NCBI RefSeq assembly: GCF_000002995.4
Contig: NW_025062479.1
Location: 11,513,721 to 11,577,720 of the forward strand
Direction of reading: 5' to 3'
DNA: 64,000 bases
Source of the DNA: Brugia malayi
Taxonomy: Eukaryota; Nematoda; Chromadorea; Rhabditida; Onchocercidae
Shown: positions 56,501 through 64,000 of the stretch, one piece after another
How the letters are laid out: each line of letters begins with the position of its first letter
Numbering within the stretch: the first letter of the stretch is position 1
Notes under the pieces: generated by a model
Databases searched by the model: none
Seen by the model: the letters and a program-made list of their open reading frames with translations, nothing else
Told to the model about the DNA's origin: nothing
Program-made: the position numbers and the translations under genes

Positions 56501-59500
56501 AATCGTTAATTCACAGTTTTTTTGACGACATTCGATTTCCTAACATTTTTAGCTTTCAAACCAGAACTTCTTTCTGATCCGGGTGAAATCGAAGCTGTAA
56601 TTGGCCAAAATGTAACATTGTCATGCAAATTTTTTGCTTCACCAAATGTTAATATTACATGGGATAGCGCTGTGTTGCACGGTTTGAGGCATCATATCGT
56701 ACCAGCAGATGCTGATGGAGAAGGGAAACTCATTATTGATGGTTCGTTAATTTTTGAATGCTTCTAAGTGCTCATGACTTGTAAATGTTCAAAATCTTCC
56801 TTTTGTTTTCTTTTTTTTCGTTTTTGTTCTTTTTTTTTGTGGTATTGTTGTTTAAGGGAAATTAAAATAATCAAAGCTGAATTTTACCTTTACTGCGTTT
56901 TATGAATGGAGAGATAGTGAAGTTATATAGCAATTAATATTATAATTATATTGAAAGTTTATTTGCAGCGGTTGGTCGAGATGCGGAAGGTGAATACACA
57001 TGTACTGGGACGAATAAACATGGTACAGAAAAAGGAACAGCACATATAATTATACGGGGTTAGATAAACATTTTTTTTTCAACATGTATGAGTGTTTTGA
57101 GAGAGGGAGGATGCTGCTATAAAGAATAACTTGAGTACTTCTCCTTGATTGTTAGTTCATTACATTTGAAAGAGCTTAACTAGATGTTAGTGAAAGAATA
57201 TTACTTATCATAAGCGAACAAAGGTTGTGTTTTGGAAAGAGTGATATGTAAAAGATTATTTCTAGTTTCATTTCGAATTAGCGCTTGCCAAGCTAGTTAA
57301 TACTACTATCATACTGAAAATGATAAAGGGTTCTTAATAACCTTTTTTTCATACGCAAACGCAAAAGGCATGCATAAATAAGATGAGAAGAGACAAGAGT
57401 TCTAAATTCTCTGCAAAGAGAAAATGAAATTTTCAGAAGCAACACGATTGGAACCATTTGAAAGGCCTTTGGAAAAAGTTCTGGCCGGTCAGCGACTTGA
57501 ACTGTCGTGCAGGGCTCAACATGACGAAAATCTCGAAGTTACTTATGAGTGGCTTGTTAATGGGAAGGTAATGAGAACAGAGTTAATAGTTGTAATATCA
57601 ATTTAAATTTTCAATATGAAGGGGAATGTGGAAAGCTTCCTTCAGATATTTGATAAAAAAAACCAGTGACACTGAAATGAAATAAAATACAACTAATATT
57701 AGATTCATATAACTGAGTGCTATTCTGAAACTAATAACAGCGTAGTAATCCTACTATTACTTAAATTAGTAACTGTAGGCGAAATAAATAATAGTGAATT
57801 TTGCATAATTTTGTCGGCTAATTTTTCTAGTTCCTTTAGTCAAGTATCACTTGCCATTTACATATCCTATAGAAAGTGCTATTGTAGCCGTTAATCGAAC
57901 AATACATCCAATCCGGTCATTATCTCATTACCGACAAAAATTCACTGATTATTACAAATCCAGCAAGATATGATGCTGCGATATATACGTGCATCGCGAA
58001 GACTGCATTGGATTCAGCGGAGAAATCAGTTCAAGTTGGTGTCGATGGTACGTATAAATGAATCATTATAAAAGTTATACCGAGACGCATAATAGTGCAC
58101 AAGTTAATATATATATATAATCGGGAAGGTAAATGTTAAAGCATGGTAAATTTATATTTAGAAATTGAATTTTTCAAGTTCAACTAGTATCGCAAGTCTG
58201 CGATGCTACAAGCCGTGCTTGACATATAGGGAAGTCAAACCAATGATGCAACAGACGGATAAATGAATAACAGAATGTGTTATTGAGTTTAAATATGAAT
58301 CGTTAAGGGAATTTGTCAAGGGATTTTAATTTTTGTGTCAAATTTAGTCTTTATCATCGGAAAAGGATGGAATCACTTAAGTTTTCTTTAAGAGAAAAAT
58401 GCATGGTATGATTTGAGACTTAAATAAGCGTAGCAGTGGCTTAATAGTTTCTAATTTTAGATGTTCCAAATCCAGTCCATATGGCATTTCTCACAAAATG
58501 TGACGATACTGCCCAAATAGCGTCCATCAATTTTGAATATATGGAGGATATTGATTTCAGTGCTCCAATAAAAGAAATTTGGTATATCCAGTTAGAATTC
58601 CATAAATTTTAAGTTGTAACCGAAATATAACTTTTTTTTGCTGGCAATTTTTGTTCGTGTCGTTTTTCAAAATTAACTCTTTTTGGTTCAGTCGGAAATT
58701 AAAGGAATCTGTTGGGGATTCTTGATTTACATGCATAATTTAGAATTTTAGGGCACAATATCAAATTGATGAAGAAACTGATGTTGTGGTTTGGTTAACA
58801 CATCCTCATCCTGCTTTGGCCGATTCCTTGCAAACAATAGATGATAATCAACGTATAGTAAAAGGTACGATCGATGTATCACTTCGGCCATTTGGCAAGG
58901 TGTGTTCTACTTTCTTTTTTAAATCGAATTATGCATGAAACTACTTTTAAAGTAAATTAATTAGCAGTTTACTTCTGTCAAAATTGCTTTTCCATATTAG
59001 TATACAAAGTTGAAAACCAATGTTGTACTCAATTTTTCAGTATCGTTTTCGCGTTTTTGGTCGCAATGATTTCGGTGACGGAGCACCAACAAATGTAAAT
59101 GGTGGTTGTATAACACCGGCACGAGTACCTGATAGAAATCCAGAAAGTGTTTCTGCGACTGGAACACGACCAGAGAATTTAATTGTTTTCTGGAAGCCAA
59201 TGTCAAGAGAAGATTGGAATGGACGCAATTTCCATTATATTATTCGATATCGACCCGTAAGTTTTCTTCGCTAAAATTTTACATGCAGGGGTTAAAAGCA
59301 AAAACTTACTAGTTTCGCAAATTTTCTTTTAATAATTGCTACAAGAAGAAGGAAGTTTGCGCTACTAACAAATAAGGCATGAATTTGTTCAGGCTGGATC
59401 GGATGCTGAATGGAAGGAAGAGATAGTAGAAGATCCATACAGTGATCGCCACACCATTGAACTCTCAGTCGAAGAGCCGTTCCGACTATATGAAGTCCAG

Positions 59501-62500
59501 GTGAATATTTCAAATTTTCTTATCTATGAAATTCAAAAATGCAAATAAATAGTAATAATAATATATCGATAACAATTCTCAGAAATTACTGGACTTTATA
59601 GGTTCGTGCTGCAAATGAAAATGGAACATCCAATGTTTCACCGCAGTCTATAGAAGGAAGAACAGGTGAAGGTGATCCCGGTTTTACACCAACTGGGTTC
59701 AAACTCATTACATCGGATTCAACATCGGCAACTTTCGAATGGGATTCAATTGATCCGCAACAAGTGCAAGGAAATTTCACTGGAATAAAGGTTATTTATT
59801 TAATCGTCTGGATTTTATTTTATCAAAATTTTAAAAGTCAAAACTTTTGGAAGTTTTTTCGAAAGCAATTTTGAAAGTCAGCATAAAAAAAGAATTACAG
59901 ATTATCTTTTGGCCTGAAGAAGATGAAAATGAAAGCAATGAAAATGAATTAGAAACGGGGAATATTGTACGACTAAGGAGACATTCAGTGGTATATTTGC
60001 TTGCCTTTATCTGTTCTTTCTTATCCTTTGATTTCTGGATTCACAGTTCAGTTATGAATGTCGTGCCAGCTAATGACTTTTACAGTGTTGCATGTATTTT
60101 TCTTTTTGTTATAGTTGAGAAGATCGACGGGTGAAGTTTCAACTTCACAGACGAATGTATATGGTGAGAAGCGCAGCGTTATCGTTGCACCGAATAAAAA
60201 AAGTGCCACAATATTTGGTCTACAACCGAACAGTATTAATTATGCACAAATTGCGGTAATGAATGGGCAAAATGATGGCACACCGACTGATCCGATTTCA
60301 TTCCGGACAAAAGAAGGAGGTAGATTTGCAAATATTTAAATTTTTTGTGTAAGCATAGTTGTTCCATCTCTCTTTTTACTCATCAGTTTAAATAGTAACT
60401 TGAAGAAGTCACTTCGTGATGTTTCAAGATGTTGTTGAGATAACCTTGTGGTTTTTACGGAATTTGCAAACAGAAATATATACAGATTAGCAACATTCTC
60501 TTTATATAGCATGTATTAGTTTGGAAACATAAGAATCCATTCACTCATATATTTCTACAAGCTGTGTTTGAATTTCATTCATAAATTATTTTATAGTTCC
60601 AACTCCGGTACGAAATTTGGAAGCATATCCCATGAATGGACGTAATGAGCGAGAAAGTGCTATTGTTGCTATACGATGGGATCAGCCACGACATTACAAT
60701 GGTCGTTTGACCGGATATTCGGTTGAGATATGCTCTATAAATGCAGATGGTTTAATGGAGCAAAGAGAAAGATGCCCTATTAGGTGAATTCCTTGCAATT
60801 TCCAACTGGTCCGAAATAATGCATTGTAAAAGATAGTTATTTTGAAAAATCCTTCAGAAAAACTCAACCAGGGGAGCGATTCCTAAGGATATCGAACTTG
60901 GAGAACGATAGTAAATATCGATTTATTGTTTATGGAAATACAAATGCTGGTCGAGGCGATCCAAACTCAAAAGATGTCATGACCTTACCTGAGGATATAA
61001 AATTCTTTCGTAAGTTTTGCTATCGAAAGCATGAATAAGTTGTTGTGAGTGAATGGCATGTTATTAGGTAAAAAATAACCATATAAATTTCATTTTTGTA
61101 GTTATCTAGTCCCATTGTCTCTCGTGAAAAACTAGGATATAGGGGAGAACTAGAATAAAGATGAATTTCGATGTGAATTTTTGTGAAGTAGAGGAAGCCG
61201 ATTTTGAAATAGGTACGCAAAGAATGTGATTTTTTTCTGTCCCTGATCAAATTCAATTGTTTTAATTACTAATTCTCTTACGGAGGTTTTTCCTAAACAA
61301 TTTTATAAAGTTAACAGTGTATGTATTGATTGTCAATAATAGTTGGACTAGTTTGAACAAGGTGATCAAAATTACATAAAGCAGAATTACGCTGAACACT
61401 ACGAATCTGTATAAGAATGTTAGTTCATGATATGTTCGAATAACCGTGTCATCGCATTAGAAATGTACTCGATGATTGGCATTTTTTCTTGATGGTTTTG
61501 AAGAATTTGATATCTTAAGAATTTTAGATCAAGGTTTCGTATAGAATTTCATACTGCATATGTCAGTTGTTATTTTAATACTTGTTAAAATAATGATTAA
61601 TAATTTGAGTCACATCTATCTGCCAAATTATTTGTATATTAGATCCTGATTGGTTATTTGTCGCAAACTGCTGTATGATATTTGTAATGATCTCTGGATA
61701 TTCATGCTAGTTAGTACTGGAAATTTTCCTGCTCTTCGATTTGTGTGGTCTATTGTTTTGTGAAGAGTGTTGTATTTAAGCTGACGGAATATATCTGCTA
61801 ATTACTTAGACATTAAAGCAAGAAGTAGAAAGAGAAGAGAGTGGAAAAGGGAAAGATTGGTAAAGGTGACGAAGGTAATGTCCCTGATAATTATTGAAGT
61901 AATAGGAGAATGTGTTTGACCACACTTGGACTCCTTACGAGGGAATGACAACATCAGTAAGGGAAAGGTATGCTTTCCACTTTAATTGAAATAGATATGA
62001 AGAAGATAGGTAAACAGATTAGGATGGGTGTTAGTATCATAAGATATATAGTACATGGAAACTTTCAGAAATCATTAGGTGTATAGCTTGGTGATTGTCA
62101 GAAGAGAATTTTTGTTACTGTTGTGTTGATTACGATGTTTTTATTTAACAGCATAGTAGTAGTCAGTCGTAGTATCATCAAAATATTGTTTTAATGATAC
62201 AATTTTTGAAAGGAGGATCGATAACAGGCCAATTCACTGCACAAATATTTAAGTATACTTTTTGTTGTCCGTCTCCGCTTTTATTTGCGATAATCCCTTC
62301 AAAGTGGTGAAAGATTTCGATCTTATTGGTTTTGGATCAGATGTTTTGTCACAGTGGGCGTTGTAGATGAAGACATAAGCAGTTACACTTCGCTTTTTAC
62401 TTCCATCTGAACCCAGCTGTTGGACAGCACACCTCTTTCTCTTCAGTGATTCTTTCAGACTGAGCTGTTATATATATATATATATATATATATATTTAGC

Positions 62501-64000
62501 AGTTGAGTAAGGCAGCAACAACAATTCTTAGATCTGTCATATATGCATATTCATTTACTTTTATATGCTAGGCTTAAAAATATATGCCTAGAGCGTTTTA
62601 ATTCACTCTGATCACCAATTTTCTATTTCTCGACATAAAATTTCTAAAAGCTTCAATCATTAATGGCATTATTACTTATTACTGTCATAATTTTATTCAT
62701 ACTGCAACCATGGTGCATTTGGGCGGAAGTTTCTAATGGTATTTGCACTTTTATTCATGTATGCGTCGTATGTATGTGTCTGTGTGTTTTCACCTTATCT
62801 CAAGCAAAACATTTGTCTGAAATAAGTGACACACTGAATTTTTTTTTTGTTTCAAGTAGCTCCTATTTTATTTTTGCATTACGTTAACAATTTCTTTCAT
62901 TTTATTTCTGGAGTGATTCGTCACAGTTTTGTTGTTTTGTTCATTGCAAATTGCGAACTTTGTCTTTGGGATGATAAGTTATCAGCAACATTAGCATAAA
63001 GAAATGGTTATTGCTACTTATGAAGTTATTTTTCGCTATTAATGTTAGACAATTGTTTTTTATTAAAGTTAATACAATAAGTGGAATTATGTTACATACT
63101 ATTAAGAATTTTTCTTCAAAGGTTAAAAATTTCAATTTTAAGATTGATGGATTTGAATCTTTGATATCGTAGTATTGCATTTTTCTTACTTGTCAGTTTA
63201 CAGTGGAGCCGGAGCAGCCACATTTGGAGGAGAGCGGTGTTGGTGATGATTTTATCAATGTAACGCTGGCACCGGGTGAATTCGACAAAAATGAAGGGCG
63301 ACCGGTTGGTAGTGATTTGTATGTCAAATATCGAAAAGTTGGAGATGATGAATGGGGAATTGCAGAACCAAAAGGTGTATCTTATTTACTTTCTCTTTTC
63401 CTTAATCATTTAATTGCTAAATAATTTACATCTTGACTAATCTAGACAGGAATGAAGGCGTGACTAATAGACGATGCCATTATGTTTTATCTTCTTTTTT
63501 TTTTGTCTGTTTTCTTACCTCGAGTTTCAGAATATGATACTTTGACAAGTTGTTTGTGAGTGAATTGAGCAAATGGAATGATTTGTTACAATTGATATTG
63601 TCTTTATACATGAGATACCATATATAAGTATGGGTCGGAAAGGTGATCTTTGAGTAATAGTAGTGTAGAGTAGTGATTTGCTATACTGGTTTGTTTCACT
63701 TAAAAGATATATTTCACCTGTGATTAAGATTTTTTTTAACATCCAAATTTGGTGCAAAAATTTTTAGATGATGATCTCAGTGTTCAAATTGGCGATTTGG
63801 AGCCAGGAACAAAATACGATGTGGTCGTTGTCTCAAAGCAACGTGATCAATCTGGAAATATCCGGGAAACAGAATCAACTGTTTCACACATTAGTACCAC
63901 TGGAAGTGGTCAGTTTTCTAATTTTTCTGTTTATTTAACTTTTTTTTTTTTTTTTTTTTTTTCAAGAATTAACAATATTTTAACAATTGTTCGCAGATAA
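38440..64000 (+). CDS. sax-7: L1CAM-family cell adhesion molecule (SAX-7/neuroglian-like), long form, 3' end beyond window
   Basis: A single-pass adhesion receptor of the L1 family, expected at neuronal and epidermal surfaces, where these proteins mediate homophilic adhesion and maintain neuron and axon position. I joined 25 exons plus 4 bases of exon 26 into about 1,213 codons without a stop. Domains by residue: signal peptide 1-22; Ig1 about 34-142 (Cys71-Cys123); Ig2 143-250 (Cys167-Cys224); Ig3 252-345 (Cys280-Cys329); Ig4 347-446 (Cys371-Cys427); Ig5 447-539 (Cys471-Cys521); Ig6 540-636 (Cys564-Cys618); FNIII-1 637-745; FNIII-2 750-855; FNIII-3 856-995; FNIII-4 996-1100; FNIII-5 1108-1212. 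This 6 Ig plus 5 FNIII order is the classical L1 layout. The membrane segment and any ankyrin-binding FIGQY tail, which would separate a SAX-7 from a LAD-2 orthologue, are outside the window, so the symbol is an inference. The family assignment is secure. Confidence 0.93.
38727..38904 (+). CDS. sax-7: L1CAM exon 2: N-terminal strand and first half of Ig1
   Basis: Follows TTTCAG. It encodes residues 21-80, with the PPRF start typical of L1 Ig1, and the first Ig cysteine (Cys71) in the [12 protein letters not shown] block. It ends in phase 2 before GTATGA. Confidence 0.92.
39156..39343 (+). CDS. sax-7: L1CAM exon 3: second half of Ig1
   Basis: Opens with YKWKKNGK, which carries the conserved Ig tryptophan (Trp83), and contains the [11 protein letters not shown] block with Cys123. 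The donor is GTTAGT and the end phase is 1. Confidence 0.95.
39817..39938 (+). CDS. sax-7: L1CAM exon 4: first half of Ig2
   Basis: Encodes residues 143-183, including Cys167 in the [19 protein letters not shown] block. That block is the L1 Ig2 pattern of a cysteine, prolines and a tryptophan. It ends in phase 0 at AAG before GTGCAC. Confidence 0.93.
40560..40619 (+). CDS. sax-7: L1CAM exon 5: short Ig2 middle exon with GC donor
   Basis: A 60-base exon encoding residues 184-203 ([20 protein letters not shown]). It matches the L1 Ig2 segment that reads like 'x-INSS-R/H-IS'. The reading frame runs into a stop 24-27 bases after the exon. No GT donor gives a phase that fits the next recognisable exon, but a GC donor (GCTAGT at 40620) joins exactly in frame to exon 6. 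The 3' boundary is therefore inferred from homology and phase. Confidence 0.78.
43193..43240. repeat. CTAGT pentanucleotide repeat
   Basis: Imperfect tandem CTAGT/CTAAT units within intron 5. Confidence 0.8.
45343..45366. repeat. ATTG tetranucleotide repeat
   Basis: Five tandem ATTG units in intron 5. Similar short runs occur near 3,040, 23,970 and 45,760. Confidence 0.85.
49276..49293. repeat. TG dinucleotide microsatellite
   Basis: Short GTATGTGTGTGTGTG tract in intron 5, flanked by purine-pyrimidine alternations. Confidence 0.85.
49316..49366. promoter_or_regulatory. Inverted pair of CAAGGTCA nuclear-receptor-type sites
   Basis: AAGGTCA at 49323-49329 and TGACCTT at 49346-49352 form an inverted pair, both extended to CAAGGTCA. 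The first, CCAAGGTCA, fits the YCAAGGYCA monomer site of NR5A/FTZ-F1 (NHR-25 class) receptors. The outer arms GAAGAC (49316-49321) and GTCTTC (49361-49366) are also inverted. The site lies 1.8 kb upstream of the candidate short-form start. Function is inferred from the motif only. Confidence 0.3.
51142..51297 (+). CDS. Candidate alternative first exon for a short L1CAM isoform
   Basis: An ATG at 51142, directly preceded by an in-frame TAA, opens 52 codons that read without interruption into exon 6 in its correct frame. The leader has a basic N-terminus (KRKK at residues 5-8) and a hydrophobic core (about residues 24-42), like a signal peptide or anchor. C. elegans makes a short SAX-7 lacking Ig1 and Ig2, and this would be the equivalent start. 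A donor-like GTAAGC at 51259 would leave only a 39-base intron, also in phase. Caveat: the product would begin with half of Ig2 and an unpaired Cys224. The open frame could be chance. Confidence 0.35.
51298..51442 (+). CDS. sax-7: L1CAM exon 6: second half of Ig2
   Basis: Follows TTTTCAG. It supplies the Ig2 F-strand block [10 protein letters not shown] with Cys224 and runs to the RRRA linker before Ig3. It begins in phase 0 and ends in phase 1 at GTAAGA. The same frame is open upstream back to an ATG at 51142, which suggests alternative use as a first coding exon (see separate entry). Confidence 0.92.
51443..53479 (+). other. Intron 6
   Basis: Intron of 2.0 kb between the two halves flanking the Ig2-Ig3 linker. 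AT-rich, with no convincing exon. Small open frames near 52,930-53,310 on both strands overlap each other and lack splice logic. Confidence 0.8.
53480..53579 (+). CDS. sax-7: L1CAM exon 7: first half of Ig3
   Basis: Follows CTGCAG. It encodes the proline-rich Ig2-Ig3 linker and the first Ig3 cysteine (Cys280, [10 protein letters not shown]). It ends in phase 2 before GTAAGT. Confidence 0.93.
53580..55396 (+). other. Intron 7
   Basis: Intron of 1.8 kb splitting Ig3. AT-rich. I see no additional exon or repeat family in it. Confidence 0.8.
55397..55581 (+). CDS. sax-7: L1CAM exon 8: second half of Ig3
   Basis: Encodes [11 protein letters not shown] with the Ig tryptophan (Trp292) and the [10 protein letters not shown] block with Cys329. 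It starts after TTTTAG and ends in phase 1 before GTTCAT. Confidence 0.94.
55809..55934 (+). CDS. sax-7: L1CAM exon 9: first half of Ig4
   Basis: Opens with AAPYWT, the conserved Ig3-Ig4 junction of L1 proteins. It then gives the [17 protein letters not shown] block with Cys371. Phase 1 at both ends. Confidence 0.95.
56158..56331 (+). CDS. sax-7: L1CAM exon 10: second half of Ig4
   Basis: Contains [10 protein letters not shown] and the [14 protein letters not shown] block with Cys427, the F-strand of Ig4. It ends in phase 1 at the strong donor GTAAGT. Confidence 0.95.
56553..56741 (+). CDS. sax-7: L1CAM exon 11: first half of Ig5
   Basis: Encodes residues from about 447 to 509 with Cys471 in [21 protein letters not shown] and NIT are potential N-glycosylation sites. 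Phase 1 at both ends. Confidence 0.95.
56969..57058 (+). CDS. sax-7: L1CAM exon 12: end of Ig5
   Basis: A 90-base exon with the [20 protein letters not shown] block and Cys521. It ends in phase 1 at GTTAGA. Confidence 0.95.
57437..57567 (+). CDS. sax-7: L1CAM exon 13: first half of Ig6
   Basis: Gives the [11 protein letters not shown] linker and Cys564 in [11 protein letters not shown], followed by YEWLVNGK with the Ig tryptophan. It starts in phase 1 and ends in phase 0 at GTAATG. Confidence 0.94.
57888..58047 (+). CDS. sax-7: L1CAM exon 14: second half of Ig6
   Basis: Starts after TTGTAG in phase 0. It encodes the NSLIIT strand and [13 protein letters not shown] with Cys618, completing Ig6. 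The correct frame contains no ATG. It ends in phase 1 before GTACGT. Confidence 0.93.
58461..58581 (+). CDS. sax-7: L1CAM exon 15: start of FNIII-1
   Basis: Opens with [16 protein letters not shown], the invariant Ig6 to FNIII-1 junction of L1 proteins. It ends within the codon for the FNIII tryptophan (phase 2), before GTATAT. Confidence 0.93.
58752..58899 (+). CDS. sax-7: L1CAM exon 16: middle of FNIII-1
   Basis: Completes the tryptophan codon and continues [20 protein letters not shown] to LRPFGK, the central strands of FNIII-1. It ends in phase 0 at GTGTGT. Confidence 0.93.
59041..59256 (+). CDS. sax-7: L1CAM exon 17: end of FNIII-1, start of FNIII-2
   Basis: A 72-codon exon. [16 protein letters not shown] is the FNIII F-strand signature, followed by the [18 protein letters not shown] linker and the [20 protein letters not shown] strands of FNIII-2. 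These are strongly L1-specific. Phase 0 at both ends. Confidence 0.96.
59393..59500 (+). CDS. sax-7: L1CAM exon 18: middle of FNIII-2
   Basis: Encodes [14 protein letters not shown] to PFRLYEVQ, the C' to F strands of FNIII-2. Phase 0 at both ends. Confidence 0.95.
59602..59790 (+). CDS. sax-7: L1CAM exon 19: end of FNIII-2, start of FNIII-3
   Basis: [15 protein letters not shown] is the FNIII-2 F-G region. [12 protein letters not shown] opens FNIII-3, and the exon runs through SATFEWD to GNFTGIK. Phase 0 at both ends. Confidence 0.95.
59901..59990 (+). CDS. sax-7: L1CAM exon 20: FNIII-3 acidic insert and RLRR motif
   Basis: A 30-codon exon encoding [20 protein letters not shown], a strongly acidic run, and then RLRR at 59970-59981. 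Vertebrate L1 has its main FNIII-3 cleavage site at the same place in the fold. It ends in phase 0 before GTATAT. Confidence 0.9.
60115..60319 (+). CDS. sax-7: L1CAM exon 21: second half of FNIII-3
   Basis: Starts with [11 protein letters not shown] after TTATAG. It contains [20 protein letters not shown], the FNIII E-F region, then [12 protein letters not shown] at the domain end. It ends in phase 1 at GTAGAT. Confidence 0.95.
60597..60783 (+). CDS. sax-7: L1CAM exon 22: first half of FNIII-4
   Basis: [13 protein letters not shown] opens FNIII-4. It continues with [20 protein letters not shown], a typical L1 FNIII-4 sequence. It ends in phase 2 before GTGAAT. Confidence 0.95.
60858..61009 (+). 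CDS. sax-7: L1CAM exon 23: second half of FNIII-4
   Basis: Encodes [20 protein letters not shown] and TNAGRGDPN, the E to G strands, and ends with LPEDIKF in phase 1 at GTAAGT. Intron 22 before it is the shortest canonical intron, at 74 bases. Confidence 0.95.
62467..62495. repeat. TA dinucleotide microsatellite
   Basis: An uninterrupted alternating TA tract within intron 23, about 170 bases upstream of the candidate short first exon. Confidence 0.9.
62663..62738 (+). CDS. Candidate alternative first exon: signal peptide spliced to FNIII-5
   Basis: The ATG at 62663 encodes 25 residues beginning [20 protein letters not shown], followed by AEVSN. This is a strong hydrophobic core with an Ala-type cleavage site before EVSN. 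The segment ends at a GTATTT donor in phase 1, exactly the phase exon 24 accepts, giving V-EPEQP after the join. The product would be a secretory leader, FNIII-5 and then the downstream membrane and cytoplasmic parts, lacking all Ig domains and FNIII-1 to 4. The surrounding intron 23 is unusually long for this part of the gene and less simple in sequence than the other long introns. There is no direct expression evidence. Confidence 0.42.
63204..63374 (+). CDS. sax-7: L1CAM exon 24: first half of FNIII-5
   Basis: Starts after TTTACAG. The competing TGTCAG acceptor 7 bases upstream leads to an early stop. It encodes [25 protein letters not shown] and [14 protein letters not shown], the divergent membrane-proximal FNIII-5. 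Phase 1 at both ends. Confidence 0.92.
63768..63908 (+). CDS. sax-7: L1CAM exon 25: second half of FNIII-5
   Basis: Contains [20 protein letters not shown], the FNIII E-F signature, and ends with STTGSG in phase 1 at GTCAGT. A membrane segment would be expected soon after. Confidence 0.93.
63997..64000 (+). CDS. sax-7: L1CAM exon 26, first 4 bases only
   Basis: A TTCGCAG acceptor ends at 63996 and the next bases, ATAA, run off the window. With the phase 1 G they give an Asp codon and continue. Confidence 0.6.

Larger units (their letters stand above)
61010..63203 (+). other. Intron 23 with candidate internal promoter region
   Basis: At 2.2 kb it is far longer than the surrounding introns (74-420 bases). 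It separates FNIII-4 from FNIII-5. The part from 61,300 to 62,660 has less homopolymer content than other long introns. It includes a TA dinucleotide tract and leads to the candidate signal-peptide exon at 62,663. Promoter function is inferred only from that arrangement. Confidence 0.5.

Noticed and set aside
59037..59780. Minus-strand frames opposite FNIII-1 to FNIII-3
   Set aside because: Shadows of well-supported plus-strand exons.
1..64000. CRISPR arrays, insertion sequences, Wolbachia-derived genes, tRNA or rRNA genes
   Set aside because: None was recognisable by eye on either strand. The regular repeats are all microsatellites. A covariance-model and similarity search would be needed to exclude small or decayed examples.

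Overview
The window looks like nuclear DNA from a nematode, most likely a clade III parasite of the filarial type. It is very AT-rich and full of homopolymer runs and microsatellites, and its only recognisable gene is split by many short to very long introns with TTTCAG/TTTTAG-like acceptors. There are no operons, ribosome binding sites or bacterial genes. The species cannot be fixed from sequence alone. Layout: positions 1 to about 38,430 hold no gene I can defend. This stretch is AT-rich, low-complexity sequence with microsatellites, a few islands richer in G and C, and some notable inverted repeats. From 38,434 to the right edge the plus strand carries one large gene for an L1-family neural cell adhesion molecule (L1CAM/neuroglian/SAX-7 type). 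I assembled 25 complete coding exons plus the first 4 bases of exon 26, with all splice phases compatible. The joined product is about 1,213 codons in the window: a signal peptide, six Ig domains and five fibronectin type III (FNIII) domains in canonical L1 order. The transmembrane segment and cytoplasmic tail lie beyond the right edge. The most interesting point is isoform architecture. Intron 5 is 10.7 kb, apparently uses a GC donor, and splits Ig2. Immediately before exon 6 an ATG opens a frame with a basic, hydrophobic leader that reads directly into exon 6. In intron 23 (2.2 kb) a second candidate first exon (62,663-62,738) encodes a textbook signal peptide and ends in the phase needed to join exon 24, where FNIII-5 begins. 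Together these suggest nested promoters producing progressively shorter L1CAM forms. The first recalls the known long and short SAX-7 isoforms of C. elegans. The second, a signal peptide fused almost directly to FNIII-5, is a form I do not recognise as described. FNIII-3 also carries a tribasic R-L-R-R motif at the position where vertebrate L1 is proteolytically cleaved.
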